Source: Aspidapion aeneum (lineage: Eukaryota > Arthropoda > Insecta > Coleoptera > Brentidae). Taken from it: a DNA stretch of 64,000 bases. Position 1 is the first letter of the stretch; every line of letters starts with the position of its first letter. Below, piece after piece: positions 1 to 10,585 of this stretch. Made by a program: the position numbers and the translations under genes. Location of the stretch: the NCBI GenBank assembly GCA_963576565.1, contig OY755045.1, positions 43,108,409-43,172,408 on the forward strand. The letters are read 5' to 3'. The notes beneath the pieces were generated by a model. That model ran no database searches. It was not told where the DNA came from and saw only the letters and a list, made by a program, of their open reading frames with translations.

Positions 1-714
1 GTTTTAATTTTCAAATTTGTCCACCCCGATGATCATTTTTTTTTTGGCCCTAGAAAAGTGAGTTAACAGGTTACGTTAACGTTAACTCATTATGCAAACG
101 ACATTTTTTAATAGGCCGTTAATAGATAGATTGGCAATAATGTGCTCCTTTACCGGTGTATAATATTCTTTCGTTTTGAATCACATTTTTAACGTTAGGC
201 ATAAATTAAGTTAAAAAAAAAACAACATTTGTACATCTATATAAACCAATTTTTAAATTTAAGGATTAAGTTTGTAGCTATTTTTTTACCTTTTTAATTT
301 TTTTTTATATCTGTGCATTATTGGCCATGCAATTTTAAAGTGTTAAACATTTATAAATTTACAGCTAATTTTCTGGTCAAAAAAGTATACGCCGTAATAG
401 GATTTTTAGATTTTTTAAGAATATAATTATTAAAATATTTAAAAAAATTGTGAGTAACGAACAAATAACAACAAAAAAAATAGTTTAAAAAAAGTTTACA
501 AATTTCCAAATCTGGCGTAACACGCCGGTATTAGATACATAGTCAAAATGTTTGTCCAACAACGGCGTATTTTATTTTTATTTTTTTAACTAGTTTATGA
601 AGAAAAAATAGTAACAAAAACACATATGGCATATTGCTCAATATGGTTCTAACCCATTGTGAAAAACAAGTGATGGAAAAAGTGACTAGATCTATTTTAT
701 TTTTGAAAAAATCC
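1..714. other. AT-rich non-coding DNA, no gene seen
   Basis: Very AT-rich sequence with long A and T runs and stops in all frames. No coding segment, RNA gene or convincing repeat end was recognised. Confidence 0.6.
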
Positions 715-718
715 TTAA

Positions 719-1992
719 CACCAGTATTTACTAAGATGGTTTAGGGTTTAAGTTTAAAGTTTAGGTTTAGGTTTAACTTTTAGTTTATCTTTTGTGAAAC
801 GTTTTAACTGAATTTCTTTCAAACTTAATTAAAGTTAATTTTGGACTAATTATAACTACATAGGTTATATCGCAATGGAAAAAACCGGTTTAAATAAGAA
901 TCTGCAAGGATTTCGTAAAAAAAAATGGAAAAAAACGGAAAAGAAATGGTTTAAACTATAGGTTTAAGTTTGTAGAGAACGAGGTTTAAGTGAAAATGCA
1001 GCGATATTTAAGTGAATTACTTACATTTTTCAATTTACACTTACTTCCCAAACTTGACATTGTCGGAAAATGTGTTCTAATTTCGTAATTTTTATTATAA
1101 AACTTGCACAAACAAAACGAAACTGAAAAATAAATTTTTAAATTTATTAAAATGACGTAAAAGTGACTTGACTGACACTTGCTGGACTAAGTACTGGGAT
1201 TGTCATCTGCTGTCATCTCGGTGCACGTACATCTTAAATATATCTGTATGGGTAGAGCGTATTAAAACCATTAATGGAAAATGACTGCTACAATAAATAA
1301 ATAAATAAATAAAAACATTTTTTATTTTATTAATTTAAAGATTATTTGCAAATAAACAAATCGCGTGTGACTTTATTTGGATTTTAATCTGAAGATCGTT
1401 TTTTTTACTTTCCTCGTCAAGGCAAATATCGTTTAAAAGCTACATGGTAAAATATAAAAGAGATATGAGAATTTAGTACTAAACGGTTTATCCAGCCTTG
1501 TGTACATTGCCCTAAAAAACTCGCTCTAATAGTTAATTGAAGCTAAAAATCGTATAAAATTTTGTCATATTGTTCCTAAATATAATCAAATTTTACATTT
1601 TTAACAAATAAATTAACAAAAACGTGATTGTTTTCAAGTTACAATGACATAAACCACCCCCCGGAGGTAGTTTAAAATTTAGGACGATTTTTAGTCGGAA
1701 TCCCATGACCTAGGGGTTTAAAGTGACGTAGTAGCCTAAATTAGACAGTTGTGGAAAAATCAGTTTTCCATGTTTTCTTCTTTTTTCCGGTGTATATGGT
1801 CCATTTCTAGAACAAATCGTCTTAAATTTCAATTTTTAGGACATTTTATCGTCCATACATGTAAAAATACCAAATCAATTGCGGCCTGTTTCGGCAAAAA
1901 ATCAATTTTTCCAAACCAATGCACATTTAAATTTTAAACCTAAACTTAAACCAAAACCTAGACTAAAACTTACGCCTTAGTAAATACTGGTG
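719..1992. mobile_element. MITE with CACCAGTATTTACTAAG terminal inverted repeats
   Basis: The sequence CACCAGTATTTACTAAG at 719 is repeated inverted at about 1976-1992. Just inside both ends lie related GGTTTAGGGTTTAAG-type and complementary AAACCTAAACTTAAACC-type stretches, so the inverted similarity runs beyond the 17-bp tip. There is no transposase frame, so this is a non-autonomous DNA element. TTAA precedes the left end (715-718), but the right end is followed by TAAG, so the target duplication and superfamily are not settled. A second copy of the same tip pair lies at 26165-27003. The small open frame at 1749-1937 inside it has no recognisable protein features. Confidence 0.6.
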
Positions 1993-2393
1993 TAAGGGTT
2001 TAAACAAATTTCCTTACCAAATAAATCAGGCTAAGCCCGAAATCGAGGACTTTCACTGACCTGGGTCACTTTGAAACTGAAGCAATCAATGGCACGTCCT
2101 GACACGACTGAGAAGGTTGCCCAATTAGGTTGATCAGCAAATTTGTTAACCAAAAAGTGGCGCATCATTCTAATATGAGGTGCCAAATTTAAATAAAACA
2201 CACTTGAAATTAGAAAAAAGAATTACGCGGGTAAAACCTTAGGGTTTTGTATACGCTGTTAATGGGTGAATTTACCTTAGGTATTCCTGATGTCAAAATA
2301 AGCCGATTTGAAGCAACTTACCTTAGTCCAAAATTGCTCTGTTCCCAAGATGACAATATTGAAGTTAAAAAATAAAAATCGAATTTTTAACTA

Positions 2394-2576
2394 CAGTCAA
2401 ACCTCTATAACTCAGACTTTAAGGGACAACCAAAACAGTTCGAGTTATGGAGTGTTCGAGTTATAGAAATTCGAGTTAGAGGTTAAAATACATATAAAAA
2501 GTGCAGGGACCACTTAAAAGGTTTGAGTTATAGAGAGGTTCGAGTTATAGAGGTTCGAGTTAGAGAGGTTCGACTG
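2394..2576. mobile_element. pogo/Tigger-like MITE, copy 1
   Basis: A 183-bp element begins CAGTCAAACCTCTATAACTC and ends with the near complement GAGGTTCGACTG. It is flanked by TA on both sides, as expected for the Tc1/mariner/pogo superfamily. The interior is a palindrome of TTCGAGTTATAG motifs. Two further copies of similar length are at 22296-22480 and 61396-61565. Confidence 0.85.
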
Positions 2577-3061
2577 TACTATAGTCGGTTGTTTTTATAA
2601 TAGCGGTTTTTCATTGGTATTTTATTATTTAAACTAATGGAATTATGTCATTACATAACCGCCAAAATAAAAAAAAACAAACTATACAAACATTTTTATG
2701 AGATGATCAACTACACTGAAAATAAAAATATTGGCCATTTTAAACCATCAGAACTGGGTCATTTCATATAAAATCAATAAAAAAAAATTAAGGTTTGGCA
2801 GATCTCAACGATTTTCATTAATTCTACCCATAAAGAGGATGAAAAATACCAAATTTCAAATTTTTCTGATAGTATAGTTTTTTTTAATAAATTTTGAAAA
2901 CCAGAAAAACTGCCATTTTATTTGGCAGAAACATGCTCTAAAAAAAGTAAGATATCTTGAGAACTACACTTACACCGAGACTTACACTGGAGTAGTGATA
3001 TAGAACTTTTTTTAGGTTTTTAAAATATTCTTTGAATGAGGCATTATATGATTTATTTATT

Positions 3062-3195
3062 TTTAAATAATGTGAGTAATGAATAACAATGAATAATAAT
3101 GAAAAGTAATGCCAAATAATGAAAAGTAATGCCAAATAATGAAAAGTAATGAAAAATAGTGCCAAGTAATGAATAGTAATGAGTAATCATTTTAA
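3062..3195. repeat. short tandem repeat, ATGAAAAGTAATGCCAA type
   Basis: About 130 bp of imperfect tandem copies built on AATGAAAAGTAATGCC with shorter AATGAATAATA variants. The short open frames read on the minus strand here are by-products of the repeat. Confidence 0.8.
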
Positions 3196-3526
3196 TACAC
3201 AAAGTTGTAATAAGGAAAATTAGTGTATCTACAGAGTGTTTCAACTATTCTGACAAACTTTAACCCTAAGTTCAGTGTAATATATTAATATACAATTTTT
3301 TTGTTTGTAATATTTAGCATAATTTAAAAAAAAAATTGTTTTAAATTAAGCACAGTAAATATGAAATATTTTTTACCATGTTACACAACGTTTAAAAGGA
3401 AATTTTATTATCTACAATGAAGTAAAAACCATTTTTTTTGATAAAGGGTATGGTTTTCAGAAAATCAAATAAAACCAGTGCAAAACATAATTTAAAAAAA
3501 AATTAATTAAATGGCTCCGATTTACG

Positions 3527-4120
3527 GACGTCGCTGGCGGGTTCGTTGTAAGTCAAACCCCATCGTGTTATACACCGTTAAAAAGAGAATTTTATTTTCA
3601 ATAATGTGCATCATAGCATTTTTTTAAATTAGGCTTAGTTTTTGAAAAAATTAGATAAAACATGTAACAAAAATATTTTAATTTGTGATTTTTTAAAATT
3701 GGTTACATTTACGGGCGCCTCTGAATTTATAACCCTGAAACCAATCCGATCTTCTTGTATAGCATTTTAAAGGAAATTTTATTTGCTACAATAATGTATA
3801 ACACATTTTGTTCTATAAGCCTTGGTTTAAAAAAAATCGAATAAATCATGGAAAAAACATGGATATTTTTTTACTTTTTTAAATTACTTCAATTAACGGA
3901 CGCCGCTAAAGAGTTTATAAATAGTTGACCCCCATCGAGTTGTACCTTTTTCAAAAGGAAATTTTATTGTCTACAATAAAGTATATTTTTCTCTTAGAAG
4001 CGTATTTTTTGAGAAAATTTGAGAAAACCTAAATATGTTAGATTTTGGGGGTCTGGGGGGGTTTTTGAAGAGGTGGTTATTTTAAGGAGGTGTTTGACCT
4101 CTAAGCTCTTTTACGTTTTT
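3527..4120. repeat. about 185-bp satellite-like units, GGACGYCGCT family
   Basis: The phrase ACGGACGTCGCT, or variants ACGGGCGCC and ACGGACGCC, recurs near 3527, 3712 and 3897, each followed by AAAAGGAAATTTTATT and an ACAATAA box. Three tandem units of about 185 bp are visible. The block ends in a G-rich GGGGGTCTGGGGGG stretch near 4045. The same units and the same G-rich end occur inside the foldback at 19550-21655, so this is probably a fragment of that family. Confidence 0.7.
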
Positions 4121-5260
4121 GTACGTCACTAAATTTACACAAAAAAATTAAAATAAATAAAAAACGTGCCGTTTAAAGCACTAAATTTTAAAAAATGATT
4201 ATTTTCTAACTTACTTACTTTAACTTAAAAGTTACTCCCACTCCATTACAATATTTAAAAATACATTTAAAGAATGGATTTAGAAGCTGATAAAATTCTC
4301 TACAAGATATGTTCTTAGAACTTTTACCCTAGAACAAAGTATTTCGGAGCTTATGCCGTCTAAAGTAGAAAATATCTGAAAATTTGCCCAAGCACGTGAT
4401 TTTAGTCATTTTTGGAAATTACCTAGCTCCGTTACTACTGCTCAAAGAACAACCATGGTGCCACCCAATTGTAGATAATTATATCCTCTAAAAAATTTCA
4501 TAAAACTCTTTTTGCGATTTAGTGTACTGGAACGAAATTAAAAGCAAAAAACGAAAAAAAGTGCCAAATTTTTATGGTTTTTTCAAGATGGCGGAGGGAG
4601 CACAGGGGTGGGGGTGACGAAAACTCAGATTTTTAACTACCCTCCTGAGCTTAACAACATACCCAAAATTCAGAACTACCGGACCTTTTGTAGGGTAACC
4701 CCCCTATTTTGGCCTCTATTCATTGAACTATTACCTTTTGGCAAAATTCTCACTAAATTCCAAGATGGAGAAATGATGAGTTTATGGTGGGTGTGCTTTC
4801 GGGCTGTTCGGCCGTCGCACAATGGGTTATATGGCGGAGCTAGCACGACATTAGCCCTGTATATGTTTTTTAAATTATGATAACCAAACACACGCAAATG
4901 TATTGCAGATAGTCCAGTTAATAAAAAAAATGCAACTGATAAAAAAAGTCTTAATGTATTTCTCTGTAACAGAGCCCCAAAGTTAAAAAATATTTTGGGA
5001 GAAAAATGTATGTATTTGTACAGTATTTTTAAATACAAAAAATTACAATACAAACAGCACTTTTTGGATATATGGATATAAAGTGGGTATAAGCAGTAAC
5101 TGCACTTTTAAAAACTACTAGTAATTTCCTAATTCCAAAACCCTTTTTATGGTTAAAATTTTTTGAAATATATTACGTTTATTTTCGTCTCTATTTTCTT
5201 TGTAAAGCCTGCAGAAACAAGCTTAGCAAGGCTTAGTAAAAGAATATTAGAGAGAGGGGT
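4121..5260. other. non-coding DNA with one Penelope-like repeat scrap
   Basis: No gene was recognised. Near 4815-4858 the phrase CGCACAATGGGTTATATG is followed by GCTAGCACGACA. The same phrase, then CTAGCGCGACA, occurs on the minus strand at about 10420-10450, so this stretch holds a fragment of the repeat described there. The open frames here (4608-4880 plus, 4676-5053 minus) overlap each other on opposite strands and show no domain. Confidence 0.5.
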
Positions 5261-5267
5261 CTATTTG

Positions 5268-5542
5268 CAGTGGCGCACCCAGGAATGTGTCTTGGGGGGG
5301 GCCCGACAGCTAAAACGGGCCCGACAGCTAAAATCTTGCGCCCAAAAAAAAACAAAAACGGTCATCATGTCTTTAGCGGGGACGCGACGAACTACGCCGC
5401 TGCTTGGGGGGGGCCCGACGCCTCATGATGTCAAATTTTAAGCTATTGATTGTGTTTTATCATGAAATATGTACCAAATATGTAAAAAAATCTAAGGCTT
5501 GGAGGGGCACGGGCCCCGCCCCCCCCCCTGGGTGCGCCCATG
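5268..5542. mobile_element. hAT-like MITE with TGGCGCACCC ends
   Basis: The left tip CAGTGGCGCACCCAGG pairs with the right tip CCTGGGTGCGCCCATG. The 7-bp direct repeat CTATTTG flanks the element (5261-5267 and 5543-5549), close to the 8-bp duplication of hAT elements. Inside are G-runs and two GGGCCCGAC motifs that look like parts of related elements. A shorter relative is at 28915-29075. Confidence 0.75.
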
Positions 5543-6035
5543 CTATTTGACTAAAAAAACAAAAAATTTGCTGCCCCTCGCTGCCCCTGTTTTTTGGGGG
5601 TAGCCCTAAACACTGCCATGTACGTGGTCTTAATACAATCAGTGTATCAGCCAAATGGAATAAATTCGACAGCGAATTGAATTTAGATTATTCTGAAAAA
5701 TCCAAAAGTACTTCGACTAAGATTTTTAATGAGCAATATTTCTGTTCAAAATTTTTTTGTTTAGACCCCCTGCAAATTAGATAACCCCACTTATGACACC
5801 TTGTTCGAAAGCTGATCAAAAAAGAAAAACGATAAACTACTTTTTTTACACCTGTCAAATATTAAAAAAAGCTAACCTTTACTTTTTTGCGATTTTTAGA
5901 CAATAAAAAATATCCTTTTAAGTAAAATTTATAATGTAATTTTAAGAAACTTAAGTAAAAAGTTAGTAACATCCAACCTCTTTTGTAACGGGTAGACACA
6001 ACTTGTGAAAACTTGTTTGAAAGCTTATTAAATAA
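5543..6035. other. AT-rich spacer, nothing recognised
   Basis: No coding or repeat structure was recognised between the hAT-like MITE and the Harbinger relic, apart from the 7-bp target duplication at its left edge. Confidence 0.5.
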
Positions 6036-6172
6036 TAGTGGGTTTACACATGCATGAATTTAGTGGCGCCAGTGTTCGCGCCAGTTCTATTGGCACGCCA
6101 GTAAAGGTTTACACTATTGTGCGAAAATTAAAAAGACTGGCACGCCAGTTTCATTTTTAAAGTGTACACGAT

Positions 6173-6462
6173 ATGTCGGCTGAACTCTCGGAAGCCTGCA
6201 AAATAGTCGCTAAACTTTTATTGAAAAAAAAAATAAAAGAGATTCAGGAAAAGGAACAACGAAAAGGCCGTATCTGCATCGGTTAAAGCATGGTGCTAGT
6301 CGATCTACTTTGGGTGCTTCCGAAAAACTTTTAGGAGAACTTGCAGCAGAAGATCCTGCGAGCTATAAAAACCATCTTCGAATGACAAAGCAACATTTTG
6401 ATATTCTTCTAGAGTTTCTCTTATTTAAACAACATTCTTTAAAATTCGGTCTGCTACTTTAA
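6173..6462 (+). pseudogene. Harbinger-like transposase, N-terminal relic
   Basis: An ATG at 6173 opens a lysine-rich 37-residue frame ending KGRICIG at a TAA (6284). The downstream frame from about 6277 reads HRLKHGASRSTLGASEKLL followed by an EDPASYKNHLRM stretch and QHFDILLEFL. That succession (a basic start, then GAxxxLLxEL, EDPxxYxNxLRM, FxxLLxxL) is the N-terminal signature of PIF/Harbinger DDE nucleases. One frameshift separates the two parts and the frame closes at about 6462. The catalytic DDE region is absent, so the gene is dead. The TIRs and the MADF gene of the same element support the call. Confidence 0.7.
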
Positions 6463-7580
6463 ACCATGGTACTTTTGGGTGTATACTTCATTTGCACCGG
6501 CTCCGGAACCACGGATCACCAAACAAACAGATAAATAAGCCGGCTGGCCGTCTTTGATCTCGGAGAATTCAACGATGGCTGAGCATTGGGAATCAAACTC
6601 AGAGCCGGACTAAAATAAATTTATCATAAAATATGAATGTTTCAGATTGTTGATGCGAAAAAATATTTTTACTGCCAGAAACAATAAAAACATTAAAATA
6701 GTTTTGTTCTGCGAAAAATGGGAGCTAAAATGAATTTTAGAGTCTCGGCCGCGTAAAAATATTGTATCTTGTCATCTGTAGGGGACTATGGAAATAATGT
6801 CTTCTATTGAATGAGAGATATGGGAAGCACAAAAAGAGGTCTTCGTCTTCGTTCAGAATATGTTAGCATGTTGTCGTTTCCAGCATACAGCCAAACACAA
6901 AAAGAAAAAAATTGATTGCTTTTGTGGGATAACATTCATGAAAATACATTTATTAAGTTTCAAGAGGAGTAAAATTGTGAATTTTAAATATAAGAAGTTT
7001 GACATTGTAGAGTAATTTCTTAATTTACTGGAATCAGATATTATTTATTAGTTTTTTCGAAAAATTGAAAATTTAAGGAGATACAGGGTGACCAAATAAT
7101 CTTTACAATTAGCACAAAATTGCTTCACGGTAAATTAATATTTTAAAATTTAGTAAAATCCAATATTTAAAAAAAAATTGTTGTTTTATATGTATTCTTA
7201 AAAGTGTAAATAGTAGCATAATCAAAAATTATATCAAATTTGTGTCAAAAACTCTTGACCAAATGTTATATAATAGTGTATTATACAGGGTTTAATTTAA
7301 ATGATACATGAAACTTTAAGGGGTTTTGGAAATGGTCAAAACAAAGATTTTTTTCGCATTACATTTAGGCCTCTTTGTTTTTACAGGGTGTTAAAGTTAG
7401 CATTTTTTTTTCGATTTTTTGTTTGTTTCTTAAAAATTATAACAGACCATTAAAATTTTGTGGAGTTATGCATTGCCAAAACGGTAATAATTAAGTTTCA
7501 AAATTATTCAAAAATATCTAAAAATGTTGAAAATTTACTGCTAAAATGACTATTTTCTCTTTTTATTAAGGGCCCTTTAG

Positions 7581-8451
7581 ATGGGTAGGAGACAATTCGC
7601 CGCGGCCAATTCGCTGTGGTCCAATTCGCCGCGGGGACAATTCATCGTGAGATTTTTTTGTTTTATGATGTTACCATTGGGAATTGTTTAAACAGTTGTA
7701 TTTAGCTGACTTCATATATATTTGTTTGATTATAACTTTTTTCAAACCTTTCCAACATTTTTTTTTTATTAGGAAAATAAATAAAATGGCGGATCCAAAA
7801 TGGAGGATTTTTCCGTTTATGGACGGATTTCTATCTAACTCGGACTGATGAGATTTTTAAGGTCGCTGATCATTATTTTTAACTTAAATTTAAAAAAATC
7901 AAAATGGCGATACAACATGGCGGATTTTTCCATTTTTGAACCGATATGCATCAAATTCAGAACTTTGGGTGTTTCAGGTCGGTTCCCATTTTGATTTTTT
8001 TTAGTTTAAGTTAAAAATAATAATCAGCGCCCTGAAAGATCCTAAAGTTTCTAGTTTGATGCATATCGGTTTATAAATGGCAAAAACCGCCATTCTACAT
8101 TCGTCATTTTATGTATTATTTCCAATTAAAAAATGCTGGATTGTATAGTTACCACCAAAGAAATAGTTGGAAAGTTTGAAAACATTATTTTTATAAAAAA
8201 ATATTATTTGAAGTCAAAAGTAAATAAAACAATGGTAATATCATGAAACAAAAATCTCGCGGCGAATTGTTCCCGCGGCAAATTGTCCCCGCGGCAATTT
8301 GATTGGCGGCAAAATGTCCCGCGGCAATTTGATTGGCGGCAAATTGTCCCCGCGGCAATTTGATTGGCGGCAAAATGTCCCCGCGGCAAAACGAGCCGCG
8401 GCCAATCAGCCAGCCGCGGCGAATCGGCCGCGGCGAATTGCCCCCTACCCT
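7581..8451. mobile_element. foldback element with CCGCGGCAATT repeat arms
   Basis: The ends GGGTAGGAGACAATTCGCC and the complement of GGCGAATTGCCCCCTACCC are inverted. Inside them are arms of short GC-rich repeats: three or so copies of CAATTCGCCGCGG at the left (7592-7650), and about eight copies of CCGCGGCAATTTGATTGGCG-like units at the right (8258-8440). Further in, CATGATATTACCATTG-like sequence is also inverted between the two sides. The middle contains mirrored AAAATGGCGGAT motifs. There is no protein gene; small frames at 8191-8524 are readings of the arm. It is nested in the Harbinger relic. Confidence 0.75.
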
Positions 8452-9102
8452 TTCAATTTGTGAACCTCTGTTTAATTTAAGGATCAAAATACCAATCTAC
8501 AAATTTCCCTTTTCTACAAACTGAGCTTATGCCGCTGTTTCATACAAAACACCAAAAACTTTCTAAACAAAGCATAGTTTATATCTTGTTTTTTAGGATT
8601 TAATGGCGGCGCATTTTTAAATTTGAGATAAATATAACAAACCCTGCAAAAGTATAAAAAAAATAAAGAAACAAAATCAAAGGGGTTGCAGATCTATATG
8701 TGCTTAAGAACTCTTTGTACTTAAATCATTTACAGATTCATCTCATAGGACATTTAATTATTGAACACCTTGTATAGGATATGGCAAAAGTTTTTAAAAA
8801 ATCGAAAGATAAAATAATGTATATAAGTTTGCCTTATAGGATCCTGCGAAAATCGAAAATTACTTCGATTAAGAGTATACCGTCGCGTGGATTTACAGGC
8901 TTACAGCACAAACCGTTCCCATTGTTTAAAATCAAAAATAACATATATCAAATACAAAAATCACATCTACACACCACTAATGCTCAACACGTACTAAAAG
9001 TTTAAAAAATATTGAAATACAGAATGCGCCTCTGGAGTGGTTGACCCCAACATGGCAGGCTGCGTGAAAGATGCGCGTAGCACCCCCCACCACCTGAGTT
9101 CC

Positions 9103-9377
9103 CTATCTGTTTGTTAGGTGATCCGTGCCGGAACGTTGGCTTTTTTTAATTTTTGTCAATTCCAAAGCATATGTGTTTCTTATGGATCATATTTTTGCTT
9201 TTACTTCTGCAACTTCAAAGCCTTCAATAGTCATTATTTTACTAATTTTTTGGGAAGCATTATCTCGACTATCTTTGTTTTTATACGAACTACTGTGTAC
9301 ATCCCATAAACAAGGAAAACATTCATAGCCTTCAAGAAACTGTATGGTCAGTTCTGCTGACCACTTTTTTTAGCCAT
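9103..9377 (-). pseudogene. MADF-domain accessory gene of the Harbinger element
   Basis: Read on the minus strand, an ATG at 9377 gives MAKK. After a one-base slip in the A-run the frame continues WSAELTIQFLEGYECFPCLW, then DVHSSSYKNKDSRDNA, a KISKIM segment, EGFEVAEVKAKI, an in-frame TGA, and SIRNTYALELTKIKKS. The pattern W-x-x-E-x-T-x-x-F-L-E-x-Y, PCLWDV, Y-K-N-K, R-D-N-A and I-R-N-T-Y is that of MADF DNA-binding proteins that accompany PIF/Harbinger transposases. The frameshift and the stop make it a pseudogene. It faces the transposase relic, as is usual for these elements. Confidence 0.75.
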
Positions 9378-9689
9378 ATTAAGCTATAAAAACAAAAATA
9401 AACAAAATTTTTAAGCTCAAACACAATAAAAATAAAAAATAATGTAAAATAATGAACTTAAAACTGGCGAGCCGACGTGCAAGCACTTGTTTACACCACT
9501 GGCGCCAGCAAATTCAGTCAGCTGCAGACTTTTTTGATACATGCATGCAAAAAAATAACTTGTGTGCAAGTCGGTGTTTACACTTGCAAATTTAACTTAC
9601 TGGCGCGCCAGTTTTTATTGGCGCCAGCAAATCCATGCATGTGTAAACTCTCCTTAAGAAAAAAATATGGTGCATGATCCTAAACCCCC

Positions 9690-10395
9690 GAACACCCCTC
9701 TACTATCCTTAAAGGTAGAGAGTTTCCAACTTTAGAGCTTTATAATATTGCATTGTAACTGTAACTAAAAGTCCATACCAAATTTGATGTTGATTGGATA
9801 TGTACAAGTTGGTCAAAATTGACTTACAAGAGGGACAAAGGCGGCGTCAATTTCACAATTTTAAAAATATAATTAAAAATTCGTGATCCCTATCCCCAAA
9901 AGTACCTACATACCAATTTTGAACAAAATCGGACATACTTAGATCACGGATCACCTAACAAAGATCCGTGCTTAGATGGTCCCCTTCCACCCTCTTTAAA
10001 GGGGGAGGGGTTGCCAACTTTAAAGCATTATAACATTGTATTGTATTGGCACCGTAACTTATAATAACTATAAGTCCACAACAATTTTGATGTTGATTGG
10101 ATATGTACAAGATGGTCAAAATTGTCCAAGGGGGAGGGGGGCGTTACTTTCACAATTTTAAAAATCTAATTAAAAATTCTTGATCCCCATTCCCAAAAGT
10201 CTCTGCATACCAATTTTGAACGATATCTGACATACTAAGATAGTAGCCCCCCCTCCAGCATTTTCAAAGGGGGGGGAGCTGTGAACTTCATAATATTATT
10301 TGTTTGGTGATCCGTGATATTAGTATATTGTATTGTCATCGGAACTTTAAGTGTGTACCAAATTTGAAGTTGATCGGATGTCTAGAAGTGGGTTA
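9690..10395. repeat. about 280-300-bp tandem repeat, two and a half units
   Basis: Each unit has the same order of phrases: a C-rich CCCCTCTACTATCC or CCCCTTCCACCCTC block, then CAACTTTAGAGC, ATTGTATTG, AATTTTGATGTTGATTGGAT, GGTCAAAATTG, TTTCACAATTTTAAAAAT and ACCAATTTTGAAC. Starts are near 9690 and 9980, with a shorter third unit from about 10245. It abuts the right end of the Harbinger relic. No gene is present. Confidence 0.75.
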
Positions 10396-10409
10396 AAACT
10401 GAGTTAAAA

Positions 10410-10585
10410 TTGAGTGTCGCGCTAGTCCTCTCATATAACCCATTGTGCGTCGTCGTTGGAAATTCGTTCTCGACGTTTCGCCATCTCGAGTGGATGGCAT
10501 CTTCAGGAGATGTTGACTGTTTGTCGGCTTCTTGAAGACGACCGAACCGAACCACCATTGGACGATGGCCGCGAAAGCCTTTCAC
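10410..10585 (-). mobile_element. possible Penelope-like element fragment with hammerhead-like motif
   Basis: The minus strand contains CCTGAAGATGCCATC, a 7-base spacer and GATGGCGAAACGTC. That is a CTGANGA box, a perfect 6-bp stem (GCCATC/GATGGC) and a GAAAC box, in the order of a hammerhead ribozyme core; one extra T sits before the stem. Such motifs are known in Penelope-like retroelements. The 67-codon minus frame here is open (with TSPEDAIHSRWRNVENEF in the motif region) but has no reverse transcriptase motifs. Downstream on the same strand, CGCACAATGGGTTATATG is shared with 4815-4832. It may equally be an unrelated repeat. Confidence 0.35.

Larger units (their letters stand above)
6036..9654. 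mobile_element. degenerate PIF/Harbinger DNA transposon
   Basis: The terminal inverted repeats are TAGTGGGTTTACACATGCAT at the left and the complement of AGGAGAGTTTACACATGCAT at the right. Both continue through GGCGCCAG blocks for about 60-100 bp. TAA follows and precedes the ends (6033-6035 and 9655-9657), the 3-bp duplication typical of PIF/Harbinger. Inside lie the two genes expected of this group, both broken: a transposase N-terminal relic on the plus strand (6173-6462) and a MADF-domain relic on the minus strand (9103-9377). The transposase catalytic part is missing. A GC-rich foldback (7581-8451) is inserted in the middle. Confidence 0.8.

Noticed and set aside
740..775. Telomere-like GGTTTAGG runs
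   Set aside because: The units are irregular, inside a MITE, and mirrored at its other end. Not a telomere or interstitial telomeric array.
4608..5053. Overlapping 90-codon plus and 125-codon minus frames
   Set aside because: They overlap on opposite strands, lack domains and splice support, and contain a dispersed repeat phrase.
8191..8524. Three overlapping frames rich in Gly/Arg/Cys
   Set aside because: They are readings of the CCGCGGCAATT arm in different frames.
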